Assembly (NCBI GenBank): GCA_030411725.1
Contig: MU839838.1
Coordinates: forward strand, 1-64,000
Reading direction: 5' to 3'
From: Echria macrotheca
Lineage: Eukaryota; Ascomycota; Sordariomycetes; Sordariales; Schizotheciaceae
DNA: 64,000 nucleotides
Shown here: piece after piece, positions 9,804-19,651 of the stretch
Position numbering within the stretch: the stretch's first letter is position 1
How the letters are laid out: every line of letters starts with the position of its first letter
The notes under the pieces: model-generated
Databases searched by the model: none
What the model was told of the DNA's origin: nothing
What the model saw: the letters and a program-made list of their open reading frames with translations, nothing else
Translations under genes and position numbers: made by a program

Positions 9804-10567
9804 TTGATTCGCAGTTCAACCCAGGGTTCGCGAATAATTACAAGGCCCAAGGTGATCTGTCGTGGCGACAGAAACTGCTTGGCGACCATGTTCTCACGCA
9901 GTATTACGATGCGATGGGAATCGTCAAAATCCCAATTCCAGAGGACCGTGACGCCTTGTGGAAGTTGGTCTTCCGAGGCTGGAACACTAGATCAATCATT
10001 CCTAAGCCTCCCAAAAAGCCCCGGAAACGCAGCGCGGAGGAGTCGATGACGCATATCGGCACTTGGAAGGTGAACCTACTGCCAACCACACCTTCCAAGC
10101 GTACGAGAACGGGGGACTCTCCCAGCCCCCATCGCCTCATTGGGGCTAGTGCATATATGAAGCCTAGCCTTAATGTCGAAGCCCAGCAGATCACCTTCAT
10201 GGTTTGCGATGAAATTGGTGGGCTGGCCAGATTACAGGACGTCCAGCTTCATCCCGGTTGGACCATGCAGCAAGCAAAAGCTGCAACCATCAACCACTGG
10301 GACAGCTCAGAGATCGAGCGGATATCGAAGTATAATACGGACCGCCTAGTATACTTTGTTCGGCAGTTATTGCTAGACGACATGCGGCGTACGGAGAAAG
10401 CTGAGGCGGGCGAGTATGTACTGGAGGGCCAACTGTTTCACAGGCTATGCCTTTGCGACGACGTGATGCAGGAAATGCTTCTTGTGCTGCGGGAGACGGA
10501 GCAAATCCAGGCTCAACAAAAAGCCAAGAGGCCGGTATTGGCCCAAATGGTGCCTCCCGGTCTCTAG
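9800..10567 (+). CDS. Unknown 255-aa protein
   Basis: Open frame of 255 codons with no intron signal needed. It has a Pro/Lys-rich basic patch (PKPPKKPRKR, about residues 68-77, a possible nuclear localisation signal), a second basic patch (SKRTRTG), and a predicted helical Arg/Glu/Gln-rich C-terminus. I recognise no domain. The start is uncertain: ATG 9800 is the first in frame, but ATG 9744 in another frame is close upstream (see the 11-bp repeats). It lies between the protease-like gene and a KDM5 fragment in accessory sequence, so it may be a recently acquired or lineage-specific gene, or a relic. Confidence 0.45.
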   Translation: MLDSQFNPGFANNYKAQGDLSWRQKLLGDHVLTQYYDAMGIVKIPIPEDRDALWKLVFRGWNTRSIIPKPPKKPRKRSAEESMTHIGTWKVNLLPTTPSKRTRTGDSPSPHRLIGASAYMKPSLNVEAQQITFMVCDEIGGLARLQDVQLHPGWTMQQAKAATINHWDSSEIERISKYNTDRLVYFVRQLLLDDMRRTEKAEAGEYVLEGQLFHRLCLCDDVMQEMLLVLRETEQIQAQQKAKRPVLAQMVPPGL

Positions 10568-10718
10568 AGTGCCGGGTTTCTGTTTTGTTTGGCAAGGGGG
10601 GGGCGGCTTTATTTACTTAGGTTGTTTCTTCCAGTTTGCGGGGAACAGTGTAGTGACCCCAGTTGTACTATAGTTGACGCAGGCCCAACCCTCTTGGGCG
10701 TCACCCGTACCCAGCAGC

Positions 10719-10892
10719 AAACCATTCAATCTATGCGCATTGAAAAAGGGCGTGGACTCCCGTGGCGACACGGTGTGCGAATCGGAGGCATGGGCCGAGG
10801 TCGGTCGCGATCTCGGGTACCAAGGCAAGATTATGTTGTCTCTGGCCACGTCGCTCAAGAACTCGTACCAAAAATGGATTTCTCCATATGAA
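10719..10892 (+). pseudogene. Fragment of a KDM5/JARID1 histone demethylase (C-terminal half of ARID domain)
   Basis: The frame encodes KPFNLCALKKGVDSRG, then WAEVGRDLGYQGKIM and SLKNSYQKWISPYE, the signature second half of the ARID (BRIGHT) DNA-binding domain of JARID1/Lid2-type demethylases. Two or three residues normally present between the RG and the next cysteine seem lost. No JmjN, PHD or JmjC sequence is found on either side; downstream the frame runs on without family similarity to 11054. It is best read as a duplicated, truncated gene fragment whose parent is elsewhere in the genome. A short expressed ARID peptide is possible but unlikely. Confidence 0.7.
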
Positions 10893-11731
10893 CTTGATCG
10901 CAGACACCGTGACACGTTCAGTGTGTTCAAGAAGGCTCAATACGCTCGACGTGAGCGGGAAACTCAACCTCGTCTCCAGACTGCAGGTCAAGCAGCAGGC
11001 GGTACAAGGAGGCTCCAGGCATTCTTCGGCGAAGAGTTTCGTTCAAGAGGCTAACCCCGAAACGAGCTTGGCGCAGCCTGCGGATAGTTGGAAGGAGCTC
11101 CGGTCGCACTCATAGGCACAGTCTCCTCCATAGTGACTGCAACTACTCTCATGGACCTCCGACCGTGGCAGGGACGCGTCCCCGTCTTCGCGTCCTCGGA
11201 CCTCAGTGCCGGCGCCAAAAGCTGTGGCTCAGATTTCATCTCAGGCAACTTCCTCGTGGCGTGAAGGCGGATAAGAACGCAGAATGAGTTGGGAAGTCGT
11301 TCTTGGCCGAGGGCTCTCTCCGATTTGATTCCTGCGGGGCGTTTACAGGGCTCGTGGATTCCACCACGAGACTGCCTAGAGGTACCTATGGGCCCAAGTA
11401 GCCGCCGAGGGTATCGGACGGATCGACAGTGAGACAAGGAGAACTGATACAGGGGGTACGGGGGTACGGCAGATATTGATATATAGGTACAGCTGGCTTT
11501 GATTGGATGACTTGAGCAGGTGTAGGAAAGCTTTACCTACCTGCCTACAAATGTTAGTGCTTTTAGTACCGTATCGGCCTTCGCCGGGCCGGTGAGCGCC
11601 TCGGTCCCGAACGTTATCAGATCCGCCGATAATCGGCGGTCCCCACCCACCACCTCTTGGCGTGACGAAATATCCGACGTGACCGTGTCATCAGCCAACG
11701 CAGCGACTGCACAACATCGAAACAGTGCAAA
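10893..11731. other. Intergenic stretch upstream of sfh5
   Basis: Contains the non-matching tail of the KDM5-fragment frame and about 600 bp with no gene I can support. The proximal part presumably holds the sfh5 promoter. Confidence 0.4.
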
Positions 11732-12657
11732 ATGACAGAAACCGCGCCAGAACAAACGCCCGCATCGGATACCCCGGCGGTACCTCCCAAGGCAGAAGAA
11801 GTCACAGAGACGCCGCTGGCCACGTTGTGGCAATCGGCGCAGGGTGTTGGGCATCCCGAGATCTGGGGTGTCACGCTTCAAAACCCAAACGACCATGTTC
11901 CCAGCCAGATCATATTTCAGAAATTCCTCAATGCCAACGACGGCGACATTGCTAAAGCAAAAGAGCAGCTTCTCAAAACACTTGAATGGAGGAAGAAGAC
12001 AAACCCGCTCAACCTGTTGACCAAGCTCTACAGCAAAGCCAAGTTTGAGGGTTTGGGCTATGTGACGACATATGGGAACGGCGATGACCGAGAGATCTTC
12101 ACCTGGAACATCTATGGAGGTGTCAAGTCCATTTCGGAGACGTTTGGGAATGTTGAAGAGTGAGTGCATCCCGGACGCTATGTCTCGATACTGTGCTCAC
12201 CAGGTCTAGATTCATCGAGTGGCGGGCTGCTCTGATGGAGCTGGCTTTGAAGGAGCTCAATATTGCAGCAGCCACAGTTCCCATCACCGCCGACGACGAC
12301 CCGTACAAGATCATCCAGGTCCATGACTACAAGTCCCTGAGCTTCCTGCGGTCTCCGCCCGAAGTCAAGGCCACCAGCCGCGAGGTCATCAACCTGTTCT
12401 CTCTTGTGTACCCGGAGCTGCTGAAGGAAAAGTTCTTTGTCAATGTTCCCGCCGTCATGGGTTTTGTATATGCCTTCATGAAGCTGTTTGTTGCGGCCAA
12501 AACCATCAAGAAGTTCCACCCCATGTCGAATGGTGGAAACCTGGCTCTCGAGTTTGGCGATAGCAAGGTCAAAGGGCTGGGCGAGCTTTTACCGCCTGAG
12601 TACGGCGGAAAGGGTGCGGAACTCAAGGTACAGGGTCAGGAGCTACCACTCGAGTGA
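11732..12657 (+). CDS. sfh5: Sec14-like phosphatidylinositol transfer protein Sfh5
   Basis: Predicted 291-residue CRAL-TRIO protein, exchanging phosphatidylinositol (and in yeast reported to bind heme) at the ER and cortical membranes. Exons 11732-12159 and 12210-12657; the 50-nt intron (GTGAGT...CTAG) restores NVEEFIEW across the junction. An acidic, Pro/Thr-rich N-terminus of about 25 residues is followed by the CRAL-TRIO-N helix region (LNANDGDIAKAKEQLLKTLEW, about 70-90) and the Sec14 lipid pocket, including the segment with VPAVMGFVYAFMKLF and the C-terminal LPPEYGG. Length is a little short of some homologues but the domain is complete. It stands alone on the plus strand. Confidence 0.9.
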
Positions 12658-12885
12658 TGCTTGTGCTTCCTCAGCAACGCGGTGGCATGTGATACCGGCG
12701 TAGATAGGGTTTAGTTGAATGGATAACCCCACTCTTCAACTCGCACGAGTATTTAGCGGGGGTTGCGTAAATCTGCTCCCCCGCATTTAAACTCACGCAC
12801 CTCATAACAATCTAGAAAACTTGGAAAGTGTCATCATCTCGATAGATCAGAACCATCAAGCACTGCCTCCTATTCAACAACAAAC

Positions 12886-13374
12886 ATGATCACCGGACTA
12901 CACCACGTCAACATCCTCGTGCCGCCGGGCACACTTGGTGCTGCCAATATTTTCTGTATGTCAGGGGGGTGGGTGGTGAATCATTCGATATACTTGAAAG
13001 CTGACCGTATCTCGGACGGCGAAACACTTGGACTGACACCTCGGGTCGTCCCTGCGCTTCAAGCTCATAGTCTTGCCTGGTTCGACATTGCCTCTTCCGG
13101 ACAGCAACTTCATGTTGCGTTCGGCCGGCCCGATATTGATTTCACCGATGAAGCGCGGGCGGCAAGGAGACATCCTTGTTTCCGGGTAAGCACCATCGAA
13201 CAGCTTGAGGAGCTGCGTCGGCGGATCTGGGATCATTATCAACGTGGCGGGGAAGGTGCTCCGAGCGAGGCGGATCGGCCAGGAGGCGATAACTCGGGCG
13301 CAAAGGGGCAGGAGTATAACCCTCGATTTTTCGCGCGTGATTATGCCGGCAACAGGTTGGAGTTTTCCCTGTAA
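12886..13374 (+). CDS. Glyoxalase/dioxygenase-fold (VOC) protein
   Basis: Small VOC-superfamily protein (PF00903 type): starts MITGLHHVNI with the metal-binding His region and ends NRLEFSL with the usual terminal Glu strand. The frame is open for 162 codons, but residues 24-43 look like an unspliced intron: donor GTATGT at 12956, branch-like CTGAC at 13001, and a 3' end at 13015 that reads GG instead of AG. Removing 12956-13015 (60 nt, in frame) restores FYGETLG across the junction and gives 142 residues, the usual length. Either the acceptor is mutated, the intron ends in GG, or the insertion is translated. Substrate is unknown. Confidence 0.8.
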   Translation: MITGLHHVNILVPPGTLGAANIFCMSGGWVVNHSIYLKADRISDGETLGLTPRVVPALQAHSLAWFDIASSGQQLHVAFGRPDIDFTDEARAARRHPCFRVSTIEQLEELRRRIWDHYQRGGEGAPSEADRPGGDNSGAKGQEYNPRFFARDYAGNRLEFSL

Positions 13375-14317
13375 AGTCGTTCAATTCCGTCTGGAACGGA
13401 CGGAGTAGCTGGCAGGCTTATACATTCCCATTTGTTCTGTCCAGGAGAATTGGGACACTCACTTTTATTTCATGTAATTTAGGAGAGGCTTCATACTTGA
13501 GATATTTGGCTCTTCTGAATGGTGTACGTTGAAGAAAATCGGGTGGCAGCGCCTCAAGAATTGGAGGGCAACATGGAGACAGGAGACATTGGGTGTCTGC
13601 CAGGCGCATTGCGAGGCCCCCTTCACTAGCTGTGTAGTTGGGTCTTCCCGTCGATTGATATTGGATGCGTCCGTCAACGCTTAGTTTCCGGGGTGAGCTG
13701 GATGTGTCGATGATAGGTGTGGACAGGTATGGCGAGATATATGTCTGTTCTTGAAACGCTTGGTCTGGTATTGACGGCTGTGATACCACGAATGTATCGA
13801 GTTCCTCTCACCCCCTATTGCACTTGGCTTCGAGTGTTGATTAGTGCGAAATCGATATCGGTTATTGCTATCATGGCACGTCTATCCGCCAATGAGACAT
13901 CTGGGATCTTCGGCTGTACTGCCGTACGCGCTGCCGAGCCTTCATTCTATAGGAGAATAATTGCCGTCTGGGGTAGATAAACTTTATTTGCAGCGTGGGG
14001 TGTGAATGCGATACCTTTAGCCGTCGAATCAGGTTTCCACCAGGGCAGCACTTACTGTAACGATTCCATATACCGACGAACCGAAACCATTTTCTCGTGG
14101 AAATTTGACGAATCTTGGTAAAGTCGTAGATGGCGCTTGATAAAGTCCCGTTTCTGGATCGGAGGCTGTTCGCCCATGACCCCTCATACTTAACTAGCTT
14201 GAGCAAGAGCCCGCCTTCTTTCTGTTTGTCTCTTGGGTTTTGGCTCCGTGCGCATTTTGGCCACGAGCTAGATCGTATTCTCCTGAATTCTCTCTCCAGT
14301 CTCCAAAGAGAATAGTG
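13375..14317. other. Intergenic, no gene seen
   Basis: About 940 bp between the VOC gene and the DUF1996 gene. Frames of up to 123 codons on the minus strand lack good starts and family features. The last 200 bp likely hold the DUF1996 promoter. Confidence 0.4.
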
Positions 14318-15940
14318 ATGCGCTGGTACAACTTCGCTGGGCTGATGCTTGGCACATCAGCGGTCGATGCCTTGCTGCGCTTCTCTTGCTCTCAACTGGT
14401 GATCGACCGACTAGACCCGTCCGTTATATACTAAATTTCAAATGTCGTGACACACTGACATATTCCAGACTGGTTAACCCGGGAAGCGCCCCATCACCTC
14501 ATCTTCATCAGATCGTTGGCGGAGTTAGTTTCTCCTGAGCGTGTGCCTCAGATAGGGGCAAACTGACGGATACAGAATGCCTTCAACGTGTCCATGGATC
14601 CTGCAAAGCCGCCTCCGACACAGGCAACATGCACAACTTGCACGTTTGCAGACGACTTCTCCAACTACTGGACGGCTGTTCTCTTTTTCAAGGCACGCAA
14701 CGGAACATACAAGCGTGTGCCATTGAAACCAAACTCGGGCTTCGAGTCAGCCCAGGGCGGAATGACTATTTACTACCTGCCAGTGAGTGGATCACCTTGG
14801 CTATAAGAGAGCCATTATGCTGACTCGGAATAGTATGCTGGATCGACCAAGTCTACGGTCACGGCGTTTAAGCCGGGGTAAGTCGATGCTCATATCACTG
14901 TTTTTGATTTCACATCGACAGCTGACACCATGGCCAGTTATCGCATGCTCACGGGGTCCCAGGCCTTTCGGACCAAGGTAGAGGCACAACAGTTTCGTCA
15001 ATTAACGTTTGTCAAACTTTCACACCTCCAGTTGGCAAATTCAGAGAAAAGTACTGATAGGAGGCTGAGATAGATATACATGTCTCCAAACCATCTTGAC
15101 ACGTACGGGGGAGACCTTGGACTTTCCATCCAAGCCGGTAGGGTTTACAAATCCCGTTGGAGGGGACACACAGCTGACCGCACAACAGTGCCCTGCTGGG
15201 ATAATGACCAACGTCCGCTTTCCAACGTATGTCGAGCCCTGTATATACCCATTGCGGGCTCTACATGAAGCTAACATTCTGGTCCAGTTGCTGGGATGGC
15301 AAGAACCTCGACAGCCCCGATCATATGTCTCACATCTCGTACCCGTCTTCCGGCACATTCGAGTCCAACGGCCCCTGTCCAGCAACCCACCCGGTTAAGA
15401 TCCCTCAGCTCTTTTACGAGGTGATCTGGGACACGACCAGTTTCAACGACAAAGCCCTCTGGGCCGAGGACGGATCTCAACCGTTTGTTTGGTGTGTTAT
15501 GTCACTTAACCCTCCCTATTTCTAAGACTGGGATGTCAGCGGTGCATTGTTTCCAAATGAACTCTCACCAAGTATATTACAGATGTACTAATTCGTTCAT
15601 CGTCTAGGTCATTCGGGGACACCACTGGCTACGGAAATCACGGCGATTATATCTTCGGCTGGAAGGATGACGCTCTGTAAGTCGGTTGGATGCTGTTGTA
15701 ACTTTCTGACTCTAACAAGTTGCGATAGGCAAAACGCGATGGACACGAATTGCTACATCAACTGTCCACAGCTCAAGTCGCAGACCATTGCCAAGGGAAA
15801 CCAGTGTAGCGTCAACTCTGTGGTGAAGGAGGACATTGATGGGTGTAAGTGTTCGTCTGTATTTCTCAATGGATATGCTAACAAGCCTTTTCGAAGGGCT
15901 GCCTCAACTTCCCGGTGCTATGTCGGCTATGCCAATGTAA
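14318..15940 (+). CDS. Secreted DUF1996-family protein
   Basis: Predicted 336-residue extracellular or cell-wall protein. Eleven exons: 14318-14418, 14469-14523, 14576-14782, 14834-14877, 14938-15006, 15074-15137, 15189-15226, 15288-15491, 15608-15676, 15729-15844, 15897-15940; every junction keeps frame. A signal peptide of about 18 residues (MRWYNFAGLMLGTSAVDA) precedes the DUF1996 blocks DPLVNPG, PSPHLHQIVGGNAF, QGGMTIYYLP, GIMTNVRFPTCWDGKNLDSPDH, the HMSHISYP segment, GDYIFGWKDDALQ and the terminal LPQLPG. Paired cysteines fit a secreted protein. No C-terminal WSC or cellulose-binding domain follows, so this is a single-domain member. The biochemical role of the family is not established. 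Confidence 0.9.
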
Positions 15941-16039
15941 AACAGGCAACAGTGCCTTGAGCCACAGAGGTAGGTCACATGCGGTATCTGAATTTACTGC
16001 TATATATGCCCAATCATGCATCCTGACCCTGGGTGGTCA

Positions 16040-19000
16040 CTATTTCAAAGTCGTTATCTGATATGGGCCGGCATGTACTTCTCCTGAGGGCGTCTCCTGG
16101 TCATTTGATATGGCTTGATGCCGCTCGACTAGCCCATCATTGTCCACTCCTACTATTCCATTACGGACTGTCCACATCTCCTCGACTGGCGCTGTTTTCC
16201 CAGCATGGTGCGCAAGGACAATGCGTTCCGCGGGATTCCACCGAGCCGTGAGGAGCTGGAGCTGTGTTTTCTGCTTCTGCCCAACACGATGAATCCGATA
16301 GAAGGCCTGCTGGTTGTCCCGCTTCGTCCAAGCCGGACCGGTGACGATGCTGTATTTGGCCCGTTGTAGATTGAGGCCGGTCCCAGCGAGAGAGATGGGG
16401 GCTACGAGGACGTTAGGGGGCGCATTGCCGACCGCCAGGAACTGGTCCAAAATAGCATCTCGTTCGGACTGCGTCATGACGCTGTTGATGAACACCGGCT
16501 TCAGCACCACGGCACCCTTTGCCTGCTTTCCGGTAGTCTTGCGTACGAGCAGATGGGCATAGACAAGAAGAGCTTCAGCCTCTAGTGGACAGAAGACGAC
16601 GAGCTTCTTGGCGTGGCTGGATTCGCCTTCGATTCTCGATTTGTCGGTCAGCATCATGGTAACAGTACCGTCAATCGTCGCTATTTTTGGGCTATGCTTC
16701 GCCCAGCGTGGGACGTTGGCGAAGTAACGGGTTTTTGTGACGTCTTGGCCCGCAACGGTCAACTCGTCCGCTAACTCGGACGGCGAAAAGGTAAACTCTC
16801 GATCAACGATGCTCGATGCAATGCGAGGGAAGCTTGCGGCGAGCAGAAGATGCTCGAGGGCACCTTTCCCGGTGTTGCTGCGGAGGAGCTGATGGATGTC
16901 GTGTGTATCCTGCTTCTCAAGCTCTCGTTGCAGGCGGGTCGCCGTTTCGTCGGCCAGTAACTGGACGTCGGCCGCAAATTGACCGGGAATATCGTGGTCG
17001 ACAATGTCAACTCTCATACGGCCCAACCTGGTCAATGGGACACCGCGGAAGGTATCTGTTCCCAGCCTTCTGACCATGGTTCGTTCGAGGATCCGGTTTA
17101 GTCTTCGACGATACTGGAGTATGTCTTGAGGATCAACAGGCACGCCTCTAGACTGGGCTGCGTGGAGTATGTTGTAGGTAGCAGTAATTTCGTCAAGGGA
17201 CGCTGTTGGGTCGCCTAGCTCTGGCCAAGCCTTGACTTGGACCGACTGGAGGATCGAGATGGCAGGGCGAATATCACCCGGCGACTCGCCCATAGGGGTA
17301 CCGGACACAAAGTACACAAGTGGCGTTCGTTTCCTGTGCTCCCGCTGTGGCGGTTTGAGCCAGGACTCAAGCCAGGCCGCGTTCTGATGGGTTTCACCAT
17401 CCTCTCCGTGCACGTACTCGTGGCATTCATCGAGCAAGACGAGTCCTGGGACGCAGCGCTCGCCAGTCTTCCGTCCGGGTGTCTTGCCCACGAGAGTATC
17501 GAAACCGCGGCTGCCACTGCTTCTGCCGGTAATAGGCGGGGGTGTGATGATCGCGTAGCTGTTCATGTCGCCTCCACGACTGGAAGCAGAGCCAGTAGTT
17601 AAGCTTCGTATCTCAGCTGGTGTGAGGATATCCTGCTTTTTCGCCGTCTCGTGGTGTAATCTGACCTTGAATGTCGTGAGATCAAGCTTGGACTTAGCCT
17701 CCTGAAGAACTTGGTGACAGTTTCGCGAGGGCGTTATAACGATGCTGGGGCCGTCTTCGAGGTTGTCGGCAAGTTCCTGGGTTGGCGTATAATAGCAGTA
17801 GCAGCGGAACCCATACCGGCGATCGCTCGGGCATGCTTTCGAACTTGTCCCGGGACGGTTATGCTTGGTCTTGTGCGCGTTGGAGTCTTCACGGGCACTT
17901 AGGACCTCAGCTTTGCATTTCCGAAGTCCATTTACCAGCGCAATAAGGCCCAGCATCTCGACCGTCTTCCCGAGGCCTTGCTCGTCAGACAGGAAACCGC
18001 CGGGTCCGCCGCGAAGAGGGAGACGGAGGAGGTTGAAGACCCCCATGAGCTGGTAGTCGAAGAGTCCTACCGACATTCCGGGGAGTTTGACGAACGGCAC
18101 ACGCTTTGTGGCCGTCTGGCTGGGAGCTTTTGCATAGCTCTTGGCATCGATGAGGAAGAACTTCATGCACTCCCCCCATTGTTCTTCGGTGTCTCCGGCG
18201 TTGAAGCTCCCCAGATATGTGTCCACAATGGTGTTGTCGAGCGCCCCGTAGTCATCATCCAGTGTCTCACGGGTCTCGTACTGAGTGCCGTTGGCTTGGT
18301 CGAGCTCGGGTACCGTGGCATGGGACATGGAGGCACGAAGATCTGGTGGGTTGGGAACGGAACATATCTCTAACACATCCGAGTGGACGTGACCACCTCC
18401 CACGCCGGAAGTGCTGTCAATGGCTGATAGAACTGCTTCAGCGCCTTGTGCTCTCCTGGTGATGGAGGTTTTGAACTCACATTGTGGCAGCTCGCCGCTG
18501 TCTAGCTCTGAGTCGGATATCTCCGTCTCATCTACCTCAATAGCCAGTTCCTGAAGAGCCACTTTAGGACGGATGGTAAAGTATACATGACCATTTGGAA
18601 GAACCGGAGAACTGATGGCGATTTTCTTGAGAATGTCGTGGAACGTGGCCTCTCGTTCGATCTCAACCGTCTCGGATTTGCCTCGACCATACATGATCAT
18701 TTCCTCCTCCGTATTGTAGTCGAGGCGCCAAGTGAGCCATCGCTGTATCTCGGTCCAAGGGTAGCTAGTAGGTGTGAGTACGGCGTCTCGTTTTTGACCA
18801 TCGGTGCTGGCCGTAAACTCGATCAACCGCTTGGCCCAGCTCGCGTTGCTACCGGGTCTCTTGAAGTTGATGTAAAGGGTCATGAGCTTTCTGCAGCCCG
18901 CCCGATGCTTTCTGACAAAATTCGAATCAGACGCCATGACAACGAAAGTTGAATTCGGATTTATGAACTCCTTCGACTCATACCGTGGACAGCCGAGTTT

Positions 19001-19411
19001 GCACGGCGCTCGGGAGTTTCTTGCCCATTCGTTATATGTCCAAACAGCCACAAAGATGTAGCCTCCGACGTAGCCTGAGACAAACCCATTCTGCCCCCGT
19101 TCGATAAACACGTTGTGATGACTTTCTTTGTTGTCCCTGCAAACTGGGCCATTGTGTGCATCGTCGCAGAGTCTGTCGGTACGAAAGGCCAGGAGGCGGA
19201 TTCCTCCGTCTTTAGTTCCATCTTCGCAGCGCAAGTTCAGCCTTCCACCTGATATGTCGTGGTCGGATGGCGGGAATGCAATTAGGTTCGTTGCTCCAAG
19301 ACTCAAGAGTCGCAATGACTCCGTCGCTGCCTCTGTTGAAGTGGTCTTCGGCACCACGGGGAACCTGGCCCCTGCGTATCGCTTGGCTGTCTTGGCGGTG
19401 AGGGGCTGCAA
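16040..19411 (-). CDS. Large SNF2-type ATPase/helicase
   Basis: Open frame of 1,123 codons without introns. The helicase core has motif I SDEQGLGKT (about residue 479, with DEQ in place of DEM), motif II DECH (661), motif III SGTP (about 703), a VFCPLEAEALL strand opening the C-terminal lobe, LAGTGLNLQRA, and QAFYRIHRVGQ (about 1035), as in SNF2 proteins acting on chromatin or DNA. The first 450 residues match no domain I know; there is an acidic Ser/Asp-rich stretch near 300-320. The N-terminus is uncertain: the frame opens after a stop at about 19447 with a TTG at 19411, and the first ATG is 18937. Acceptor-like AGCCTTGCAG just at 19408 suggests a short upstream exon. It is divergent from the mannosidase gene. 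Confidence 0.75.
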   Translation of the reverse strand: MQPLTAKTAKRYAGARFPVVPKTTSTEAATESLRLLSLGATNLIAFPPSDHDISGGRLNLRCEDGTKDGGIRLLAFRTDRLCDDAHNGPVCRDNKESHHNVFIERGQNGFVSGYVGGYIFVAVWTYNEWARNSRAPCKLGCPRYESKEFINPNSTFVVMASDSNFVRKHRAGCRKLMTLYINFKRPGSNASWAKRLIEFTASTDGQKRDAVLTPTSYPWTEIQRWLTWRLDYNTEEEMIMYGRGKSETVEIEREATFHDILKKIAISSPVLPNGHVYFTIRPKVALQELAIEVDETEISDSELDSGELPQCEFKTSITRRAQGAEAVLSAIDSTSGVGGGHVHSDVLEICSVPNPPDLRASMSHATVPELDQANGTQYETRETLDDDYGALDNTIVDTYLGSFNAGDTEEQWGECMKFFLIDAKSYAKAPSQTATKRVPFVKLPGMSVGLFDYQLMGVFNLLRLPLRGGPGGFLSDEQGLGKTVEMLGLIALVNGLRKCKAEVLSAREDSNAHKTKHNRPGTSSKACPSDRRYGFRCYCYYTPTQELADNLEDGPSIVITPSRNCHQVLQEAKSKLDLTTFKVRLHHETAKKQDILTPAEIRSLTTGSASSRGGDMNSYAIITPPPITGRSSGSRGFDTLVGKTPGRKTGERCVPGLVLLDECHEYVHGEDGETHQNAAWLESWLKPPQREHRKRTPLVYFVSGTPMGESPGDIRPAISILQSVQVKAWPELGDPTASLDEITATYNILHAAQSRGVPVDPQDILQYRRRLNRILERTMVRRLGTDTFRGVPLTRLGRMRVDIVDHDIPGQFAADVQLLADETATRLQRELEKQDTHDIHQLLRSNTGKGALEHLLLAASFPRIASSIVDREFTFSPSELADELTVAGQDVTKTRYFANVPRWAKHSPKIATIDGTVTMMLTDKSRIEGESSHAKKLVVFCPLEAEALLVYAHLLVRKTTGKQAKGAVVLKPVFINSVMTQSERDAILDQFLAVGNAPPNVLVAPISLAGTGLNLQRAKYSIVTGPAWTKRDNQQAFYRIHRVGQKQKTQLQLLTARWNPAERIVLAHHAGKTAPVEEMWTVRNGIVGVDNDGLVERHQAISNDQETPSGEVHAGPYQITTLK

Positions 19412-19651
19412 GGCTAAAAGGCCTGCGGGCCAGGTGGCGCCTTCTTAAATTCCAGCATCGCAAGCTGCCCGTTTCTGGCTTTTGCAATGTTCGATTCGCA
19501 GACGTTTCGTGCTGCCTTCTTTTGTGTGTCGCGAATGGCCCCTTATTAATATGTGACGCCTTATCTGTCGCCTTTTCTCGTCAGGATCCCGATGTCGCTT
19601 GGCCCTGCCGCCTGACTCGCTGCGCTGTGAGGAAGTCCGGCCGCCGACAAG

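Noticed and set aside
9303..10049. 248-codon frame overlapping the 255-aa ORF
   Set aside because: Starts at the palindrome without a good ATG, shows no domain, and its 3' half is a shifted reading of the better-supported ORF.
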